From contig JAKZAP010000005.1 of NCBI GenBank assembly GCA_023053575.1, positions 372,001 through 436,000 on the forward strand: 64,000 nucleotides of DNA, written 5' to 3'. The stretch comes from Branchinecta lynchi (lineage: Eukaryota; Arthropoda; Branchiopoda; Anostraca; Branchinectidae). A program made the position numbers and the translations under genes. Of this stretch, positions 56,265 to 64,000 are shown one piece after another (positions within the stretch are counted from its first letter, which is position 1; every line of letters starts with the position of its first letter). The notes under the pieces are model-generated. The model was not told the DNA's origin. It ran no database searches and saw nothing but the letters and a program-made list of their open reading frames with translations.

Positions 56265-57545
56265 CTTTTTATGGCACTTGCCTTCCGGCCAAGTGCCACA
56301 TACCGGTCATTTTTCCGTCGGTTGGTCGGTCGGTCAGTCCGGTGTTTGCGAGTTGGGTACTTCCAGATGTGCTAGGACGATGAAACTTAGCAGGCATATT
56401 AGGGACCCTACCAGACTAACTTGGAAATAGTCACTTGCCGGATCCGACCATCGCTGGGGGAGGGAGGGGAGCCGGAATCCAGAATTTAGTGACATGCATT
56501 ACTTTCGAAACGGTGATCGGATCATAATGAAACTCGATATTTTGAATGAAATCATGTGTCAGATATCCCATTTCAAGCCCGGACCGTATCCGATGAATGT
56601 GGGGGGCAGTCGGAGGGGAGGACCGGTAATCATGTGACACGCTTAGAGGTGGAGCGATTGGGATGAAACTTGGTGGGAGGAACAAGTACAAACCCTAGGT
56701 ACATCATCGACAGAACCGGACCGGATTCGTGCACTGTGGGGGGAGTTGGAGGGGGGTTCCAGAATTTTGGTGATACGGAGGTAAGTTACTTCAAGGTGGG
56801 CTAGGACAATGAAACTTGCAGGCAAGTCAGGGATCCGACCACCGTGGAGGGGAGTGGAGGGAGGGGGAATTCGGAATCTTGAGGAGTGTATAACTTTGAA
56901 ACGGGTGATCGAATCTTAACGAAATTTGAAGACCTCATGTTTCGGATAACCCATTTAAAGTCCGGACCGGAGCCGATGAATGTGGATGGGGGGGGGGGGG
57001 GTAGGAGGGGGTACCAGAAATCTTGTGACACGCTTAGAGTTTAGCTATTAGGATGGAACTTGGTGGGAAGGACAAGCACAAGAACTAGATTCGTCAGTGA
57101 TAGAACCGATTGGATTTGGGCACTGTGGGGGGTGGGGGTGGATCTGGAATTCCGGTTATCGCGAGTTGAGGTATTCCAGATGTGCTAGGACGATGAAACT
57201 TGGCTTGAACATTAAAGACTTTACATGATTGGCTTAGAAATAGTAAGTTCCCCAACCCAACCTGCATCCTAGAGGAATGGAGGGAGGGGGAATATGAAAT
57301 TTTTGGTATGTATAACTTTTGAACGTTAAAGTTAAAGTTCTGTTTATTTCAAATTGAATGCAACATAAAGAGCCAATTTGCAGCGAGAATTGTGACCGGT
57401 GTTTGGCCGACGAGTGGTCGGATCTTAACGAGACTTGATATTTGGAAAGACTTCGTGCCTCGGATATCCCATTTTAAGTTTGGACCGGATCAGATGAATT
57501 TGGTGGGTGGGGGGGGAGGGTACCGGAAGGAAATCTTTTGACACG
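56265..57545 (-). mobile_element. Family B hairpin-ended repeat
   Basis: It starts with a T-run and TATGGCACTTG...CAAGTGCCACA, followed by GGTCGGTCGGTCAGTCCGGTG. Modules with GGACGATGAAACTTAGCA and related cores follow. A LINE 3'-tail piece (GTTCTGTTTATTT, CATAAAGAGCCAATTTG) interrupts it at about 57325-57415. Confidence 0.75.
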
Positions 57546-57588
57546 CTTACACTGTCAGCAGGTTGGTGACACTTTTTTTTCATGCAGT

Positions 57589-57828
57589 ACGGAGCGCGTG
57601 TGAATTGATAGTTTTTCTTTTCTACAACGGATCTTGGCCGAGAGGAGTTTTTGTGTGGCAAAACCGTTGAAGGGCAACAAAACGTTTACTGCGCCAAAAG
57701 TGTCACTCGTGTCAAATCTATTGTGACCCAAAAAGTGTTTTATAACGCTTCACCGTTGAAGAAAAAAAAGTCGTGTTACGTTATAGCGTTGTAGAAAATT
57801 AAAACCTATCAATTCGCTCGCGCTCCGT
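57589..57828. repeat. Foldback element (ACGGAGCGCG)
   Basis: ACGGAGCGCGTGTGAATTGA at the left pairs with TCAATTCGCTCGCGCTCCGT at the right; the arms extend to TTTTCTACAACG with gaps. The interior is about 130 bp. Confidence 0.65.
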
Positions 57829-57829
57829 T

Positions 57830-58580
57830 ATACACCCAAAAACGTTGAACTATGAAAAACATTAAAATCGAATATACCATAGTGTTAATAGATATATATT
57901 TTCCATGAAATAAGCAAAGGTATAAGAACACTTTTTCTGATCTTCCGAAGCTCGAAAAATTGCATCAGACCACCGTGGCAATACCGCACGCTGTATTGGT
58001 AAGAACCGTTTCACTTCAATTTGAACAGGGGTGTGTATTAAGACATAAACATCGCGTATAGTGCTATTCAGCTTGTTACACCTGTTTGAACATTACTTTA
58101 TACGTTTATTTGGCTATATAAGAGCAACATAAGGTCACGCGATATACTTCACTAGTTAATGAAATTGTGAACTACACGGTTTTGTCGTATGCCCAATGAT
58201 ATGCCGTTCTTACTGAAGTTGTGACTTAGGGGCTACTAGGCTGGTACGGTTGGGTTTACCACACTTTGCAATGGAAGTGGTTCCAATAAATCCAAATACT
58301 TATCCTTAGACACATAATTGTATTTACATATACATCTACAAAAATGACATTCTTCTTTCATTTCATTTTCACTGGTTTTACGTTACATCGCACGCACAAA
58401 CCATTTCATTCCTAAATAATTATGGGCCCTTGTGGAAGACAAAATATGTCGTTTGGACAAAAATACGTTTGCAGTGTGACTGAGGTGCGCACTTTAAGAG
58501 GGGTCAGGGATATTTTCTGAGTAAAACCCTAGAGGCACAAGTGCCCTCGGAAAATGACAATGCCATGTCCTGTCCAGACC
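57830..58580. other. Unannotated stretch
   Basis: This is A/T-rich DNA with no open frames of note and no repeat family recognised. Confidence 0.4.
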
Positions 58581-59740
58581 TTAAAGACACATCTGGTATA
58601 TGTTCTCTTGTCAGTTATTAAGTTTCATCCAGATCGGGCAACTGGTTTGAAAGCTCTGCTTCATTCCCGTTTACCCTCCTTCCACTCGTCCTGTATCGTC
58701 GGACCAGGGAAATTACTATCTGTTTAGGTCTTTAATACACTGACAAGTTTCATCGTCCCACCCTATATTGTAGTCGCCTACCCTTACTGCCACAAGACCC
58801 CCCCCCCTCCCATCCCCCACAGTAGCAGGATCCTGGCCCGACCTGTGAATAAAACATCAAGGACGTGTGCTATTGCCGTTTGCTAAGTAGCCTACCATCC
58901 TTCCCGATTCCTCCACTACAAGACTGCCTCAAGATATCCGGTGCCCCCCCCCCCCCCCCCCGAACACCCACTGCAGTAGTCGGATCCGTTCCGGACTTTA
59001 AATGAAATATATTTTCATTCATCCGATCATTTGTTCGAAAGTTTGCATGCCTGAAGATTGGGGATTCCCCCTCCCTACACTACTTCCAAGATGGTTGGGT
59101 CTAGGAAGTGACGATTTTTAAGTCAATCTGGTTTCATCTTTCTAGCACATCTGGAGGTACCCTAACTCGCGATGACCAGACTGATGAAAAACAAAAACAA
59201 GCCGAAACCGAAAAATTGTAGATATGCTATGCTCCGATTCCAGTCAAACCTGACGGGACAGGAAGAGGAGATGTCTGAGTTTGACATTTTTATTTCCGGC
59301 TTTCCGAGTCGTATTCAGCCACAGTGGCCACAAATGTTGTGGCTCGCATAGGGGTTAAACAAGTGGAGGGATTTGAATGAAACTTGGAATGTAGAGAGCT
59401 CATATGCCCTAGATTACTTATTTTGGCATTCGAACCTGATCCGACCACGGTGGGGTGGGGGTCAAGGAGTTAGTGGAAGTTCCCCCCAAATGCTCAGATT
59501 CAAGTGAAACTTAATAGTTGGTAAGATAAAATGCTTTAGATGATCCATTTAGGATTCCGAACCAGATTCGGCTGCTGTAGAGGGAGTAGGAGGGGGGGGG
59601 GGGGGACCGGAAATCGGGTGTCATGTCTAGGGACCAAACTAATGGATCTGTTGGGTTGAAACTTGGAAGGTACAAAAGTCATTTGATCTAGATGATCCGA
59701 GGCGATGCCGGAAATGCTCAGACCTGAATGAAGCTATATA
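58580..59740. mobile_element. Two family B fragments in opposite orientation
   Basis: 58580-59200 runs with the hairpin side to the right (CTAGCACATCTGGAGGTACC, then AACTCGCGATGACC). 59215-59740 runs the other way (GGATTTGAATGAAACTTGG). Neither retains the terminal hairpin. Poly-C and poly-G runs occur near 58940 and 59595. Confidence 0.6.
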
Positions 59741-59850
59741 TCCTACATGAGGGGTAGCTGACCTCGTTTTTACACTATCTCGATTGTTGCCGCCAAAATG
59801 TTTAAATGCAATGTGCATGCTGTCCTGACAGTCAAGAGGCAAAATATGAC

Positions 59851-60499
59851 TTTTTGGAATCCCAAAACGTAAGTGGAGGGATACCTATGACATCGCAAAA
59901 GTTGTCCGTCTGTCCGCACGATAACTCTCGAAGGGATTGAGATATTTTGATGAAACTTGGTGGGAGGATCCTTTGGTTCAAAGTACAGGTCAAGTTCGAA
60001 GATGGGCTCTGTAGCCCTATATTTGAGGGTGGGGGGAGGGGTTTCAAATTAAGGGACAAACAAATATTTTTTTAGAGCTATTGAGAAAGTCGGTTATGAG
60101 GTAAGAAGACATGCTGAGCACGATGGAGAAAATGATTTTCTTGTCGGACAACTAGTTCACCTGGAATCCGGCCAAAACCGGAAAATATGTTAAAAGCAAA
60201 TCTTTTATCTGAAGTTGATTAGATGATAGATTTAGGGATAAGAAGAGACGCTGAGTCTGTATGTGACAATCATTTTTCTCCTCACATATAATTAGTCCGG
60301 AATCCGGTTGTACCTGCATTTTTTTTAAGTCAAAGTTTTATTAAAAGTTGATTAGATGTTCTTTATGGATTCGTTTCTGAATTTTCTTTTTTTGCTGGAC
60401 TAGTAGTTCGCCAGGAATTCGGGCGAAACCGCGAATTTGACAGAAGTAAAGCAGGAAGTTTCGGTCAGTATCGTCAAAATAGATATGGCTTATAGAGGT

Positions 60500-60532
<33 letters not shown>

Positions 60533-60650
60533 ATATCTGAACTTGGTTTTCTCTGATGATTAGCCTAGCGAAGACTGGATCTGGCGAATACAAGACCCAA
60601 TTGTATGTATCAAATCTTAGATTTCTGGGATCCCATCGACACCTTTGGTC
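59851..60650 (-). mobile_element. Family A hairpin-ended repeat, copy 5
   Basis: It begins TTTTTGGAATCCCAAAACGT and ends GGGATCCCATCGACACCTTT then GGTC. The left 200 bp is nearly identical to 29152-29350. A (GATA)n tract lies at about 60497-60533, in the same relative place as the GATA tract at 30425-30455 in the longest copy. Confidence 0.82.
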
Positions 60651-60654
60651 TTGT

Positions 60655-61135
60655 TTCAACAGTCATGTGTCCAAAAATATTCAGATTCTTCGCCTATTCT
60701 TTGTTTTGAAGCTGCTTTGAAAAGGGATTTTCTGGCAACTCTACCTTTTTCATCATTTTGTAAGCTGTTTGTAAGTCGCGGCTAGGAGTTCGCGCTAAGG
60801 TTAGAATCAGGTATTTCTAGGTCCGTACCATATTTTTTAATGGCAGGGCTTTTTGTGACGTTCTCACCTGCTTTCCTGTACCACCTACTCGTAACAATTG
60901 TCATATGAGCTCGTAGCTCTTAGTTAGGTTACTCAGCTGTACGCAAAAAGTGGGTCAGTAGATTCATAGATTCGCCTATATTCTCCCATCTATGAGTTTT
61001 CCATCCCAGCAAAACTTTTCCACAGATTGAAATATGGAACGATCAGTCTTCTCCGTCGTGAATTAGCGTTCACCTTCCTTCACGGGCTGCACGCCCGATT
61101 CGAAATTTGAAATCGCCCGCGCTGCTAAACTGCCA
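60655..61135. other. Mostly unannotated; short shared segment
   Basis: 60690-60775 (CTTTGTTTTGAAGCTGCTTT, AAAGGGATTTTCTG) is homologous to 23820-23900. The rest shows nothing recognised. Confidence 0.45.
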
Positions 61136-61431
61136 CCCGATGAAAAATGTGTAGCCTGCGTAGTAGTATGGTAGTAGTACGAAAATGTTGCATGTAGTAC
61201 TATGTAATAGCAAAGAATTCTATCATTTAATGTGCCTCAGACTGGTCCAGTCTTATGCAGTAGTATCCAGTAGCATCCTGTCTTGCCATAGTAGCATCCA
61301 GTCTTGCTAATAGTAGCATATAGTAGTACGCAGTAACACGGTAAGCTTGAAGTAGAAGCACGTAGTAGCATCGTTCTGCAACTTTTTCGTACTACTTCAG
61401 AGTACTATTTTGAGATAAATTTTTCATCGGG
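61136..61431. repeat. Foldback element with TAGTA repeats
   Basis: CCCGATGAAAAAT at the left and ATTTTTCATCGGG at the right are exact inverse complements. Further in, GTAGTACGAAAATGTTGCA pairs with TGCAACTTTTTCGTACTAC. The centre is made of TAGTAGYATCCAGTA-like units. Confidence 0.75.
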
Positions 61432-62415
61432 CATAGAGCTATCGCAGTATTGACAGTTAGGATCAAACCTCTTGAAATTTAACGACAGGAAGAAGGAACC
61501 AGCAAAAGAGTACCCAAGGAGAGCACGAAGCAGGACAAAGGATAGGCGGAGCCTGTAGCGTAATTTCGGCGTTAACTCCTTGAAGAGCATTCGGCAACCG
61601 CAAATGAACCTTATAGCAACACTGGATCTGTGATCTGTGAACATCCCAGACGAGAAAAGGCGAGAACGCCGGAAATTACACTAAATGCATTTGAACGACT
61701 CAACGTGTGTCTCAACGACGACTGTGTTTATGATTAGCTCGGTATGAATGTTGTGAATAATTATAAATGAATTACATCGCTTACCCTTCCAAGCTTCATT
61801 GCCTTTCTTGGCAGGCGAAAGGCGAATAGTGTCTGTTTTTTTAATAAATTTATCTCTACTCTACTCTACTCTTTATATTGACTTAATACTGTGAAAACGT
61901 TTTTACTTGCATAGTAGCCTATTTAAGAAATGTCACACGTCTTTGTTTGAAAAAATGTTATAGTTACGTTTTTAAAGGGAAAATGTCTCGGAAAAACATT
62001 AATGTATCAAAAGGTGTAATTTTTAAGGGAAAACGTCTCAGAAAAACGTTAATGTAACAGAAAGTGTTGTTACCCACGAGATCAAGATCCTGAACGGAGT
62101 CCACTATCCTACCAAAACAACCGAGAATCTCCGTATCTATAGGTTTCAAGACATTCAATTATTGAAGAGCTTGAGAAAAGCTAAGAAAAAAAATGAGACA
62201 CTTTCGTTAAAGAAAAACGTCACAAAAAGTCGCAGGAAGGAAGTTTGAAGTATCATGTCAAAATGTAACAGCGTTAATCGATACTTGCTCCTCTAATTGC
62301 ACCCTAAATTTGAACTGAATCTGACAGAATATACCGGAGTTATAAGCAAAATGAGACGTTTTTGTTATGGAAAAAATGTCTCAAATACAAAAATATGCTG
62401 CATGCCTGCAGACAG
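61432..62415. other. Unannotated stretch with small tandem repeats
   Basis: A CTACT microsatellite lies at about 61854-61872. A unit of about 62 bp with AAGGGAAAA(T/C)GTCTC(G/A)GAAAA is repeated at 61970-62095. No gene is supported. Confidence 0.5.
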
Positions 62416-62639
62416 TATAGAGTCGAGCGATTGGGATGAAACTTGGTAGACGGACAAGGACAAGAACTAGATACATCAGTGACGAAGCCGGACCGGGTTC
62501 CGGTGATAGCGAATTAAGGTACTTCCAGATGTGCTAGGGCGATGAAACTTGGCTTGAACATTAGAAACTTGACAGGATTGGCTTTCTCACGTAATACTGT
62601 TGTATATACGGCTTGCCTTGGGCGAAGTTTACTCTTGTT

Positions 62640-62920
62640 ACCTTACTTCCAAGGGATTTGAAATGTGCAACCTTGTCTGAACGTTTACATTGTGCGACTG
62701 CACAATTCTAATCCTCGCTGACCAAATAAAAGCTTTCGATCTCCTGGATCACGCGGTTGCTTTGGACGCAATTTCTCAAATAGGTGCAAGTCAATTTTCT
62801 CAGCGTATGATTGCCAGTTTTCTCTCGGACCGGAGCCAAGTTGTAAAACTGAATGGTTCCATCTCCGCAGTTGAAACAAGAACTTGCGGTACCCCTCAAG
62901 GTATTAAGTTGGGTCCTCTG
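62640..62920 (+). mobile_element. LINE RT fragment cut by a family B copy
   Basis: The frame from 62690 encodes ADQIKAFDLLDHAV, FLSDRSQVVKLNGS and GTPQGIKLGPLIF. These are RT motifs from the first catalytic Asp region to the GPLLF motif of non-LTR retrotransposons. Homology stops exactly where the T-run and hairpin of a family B repeat begin (62921). The YADD half is not seen inside the window. Confidence 0.82.
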
Positions 62921-64000
62921 ATTTTTATGGCACTTGCCTTCCGGCCAAGTGCCATATACCGATCACTTTTCCGTCGGTCTGTCGGTCGGTTAGTCCGGTG
63001 TTTGCGAGTTAGGGTACTTCCAGATATGCTAGGACGATGAAACTTGGCAGACATATTAGGGACCCGACCAAACTAACTTGGAAATAGTCACTTGCCCGAC
63101 CCGACCATCGTGGGGGGAGGGGGAGGTTGCGGAATCCAGAAAATAGGGACATGCGTAACTTTCGAATGGGTGATCGGATCTTAATGAAACTTGATACCTG
63201 GGAAGACCTCGTGTCTCAGATGTCTCATCTGAAGTCTCGACCGGATCTGATGAATCTGTGGGGGAGCCGGAAATCATGTGAAACTCTCGGAGTCGAGCGA
63301 TCGGGATGAAACTTGGTGGGAAGAACTAGCACAAGCTCCAGATAAATAACTGACAGAACTGAACCGGATTCGGACACTGTGGGGGGAGTTGGAGGGGGGT
63401 TCCGGAATTCCGGCGATCCTTAGTTGATGTACTTCCAGGTGGGCTAGGACGATAAAACTTGGCAAGCATACCAGAGACCCGACCAGATTAACTTGGAAAG
63501 AGTCACTCGCCCGATCCGACCGTCTTGGGGGGAGGGGGAGACGGCGGAATCCGAAAATTAGTGGCATGCATAACTTTCGAACGGGTTATCGGATCTTAAT
63601 GAAACTTGATATCTTGAAAGAACTCATGTCTCAGATGTCCCATTTCAAGTGCGAACCAAATCCAATGAACTCGGGTGGGGGGGGGCCGGGGTGAATTGGA
63701 GAACCGGAAGTCTTGTGATACGCATAGAGTGGAGCGATCAGGATGAAACTTGGTGGGACGTACAGGCACAAGTCCTAGGTGCATCAGTGACAGAATTGGA
63801 TCGGATTCGGGTACCGAGGGGGGGGGGGGGGCTGTAGGGGGGTGTCCGGAATTCCGGTGATCGTGAGCTAAGGTACTCACAGATGTGATAGGACGATACA
63901 ACTTTGCTGGAGTATTAGAACCTTGACATCGTCACTTCTCCGATCCAACCATTCCTTAAAGAACTCGTCTTAACCGCAAAATACAAAAAATACTCTTAAG
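62921..64000 (-). mobile_element. Family B hairpin-ended repeat, runs off the window
   Basis: It begins with TTTTTATGGCACTTG...CAAGTGCCATATACC, then GTCGGTCTGTCGGTCGG and a series of GATGAAACTTGG modules with poly-G runs (e.g. 63535, 63680, 63820). The hairpin half is nearly identical to 56265-56440. The last 40 bp match about 32825-32870. A detached family B piece lies at 62415-62580. Confidence 0.8.

Noticed and set aside
54666..64000. Further BLTP1 exons
   Set aside because: I looked for the expected GW-x-CW segment and other conserved Trp-rich blocks on the + strand and found none with splice borders. A short exon could have escaped.
1..64000. tRNA, rRNA or snRNA genes
   Set aside because: No cloverleaf with GGTTCRANNCC-type box B, rRNA core or snRNA motif was recognised by eye. 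A covariance-model scan would decide.

Overview
The window is nuclear DNA of an invertebrate animal with a repeat-rich genome. It has spliced genes with GT-AG introns, non-LTR retrotransposon (LINE) remnants, many short terminal-inverted-repeat (TIR) elements, microsatellites and long poly-G runs, and no bacterial-type operons. I cannot name the phylum.

One protein-coding gene is clear: the 5' part of a homologue of BLTP1 (KIAA1109; Drosophila tweek), a bridge-like lipid transfer protein. It lies on the + strand from the start codon at 28681 to a splice donor after 54665. Ten coding exons join without a frame break into about 634 residues, with one N-terminal membrane segment. The family is usually several thousand residues long, so the rest of the gene should lie beyond 64000. 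No later exon was recognised in 54666-64000. The introns run from 0.6 to 6.4 kb and are packed with repeats.

Layout. 1-2280: alternating tandem duplications. 3905-5386: a non-autonomous hAT-like element. 5395-18990: two hairpin-ended repeat families, a 48-bp minisatellite, foldbacks and a tandem duplication. 19.7-23.8 kb: tandem repeats and a second long hAT-like element inserted into related sequence. 24.5-28.6 kb: a palindromic element and two broken LINEs in front of the gene. 28651-54665: the BLTP1 exons, with hAT-like, piggyBac-like, mariner-like and PIF/Harbinger-like short elements, several nested, plus LINE fragments. 55-64 kb: a LINE interrupted by a TTAA element, more hairpin-ended repeats, foldbacks and an RT fragment cut by a repeat.

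Two repeat families dominate. Family A ends in a TTTTGGGATCCCAAAA palindrome. Family B ends in a TGGCACTTG...CAAGTGCCA hairpin. Both share a core motif around GATGAAACTTGG and a GTCCGTC-type tract, and both end in an A/T run after the hairpin. They look distantly related and are the best candidates for an undescribed transposon type. All family names rest on motifs and target-site duplications seen by eye; no database was searched.
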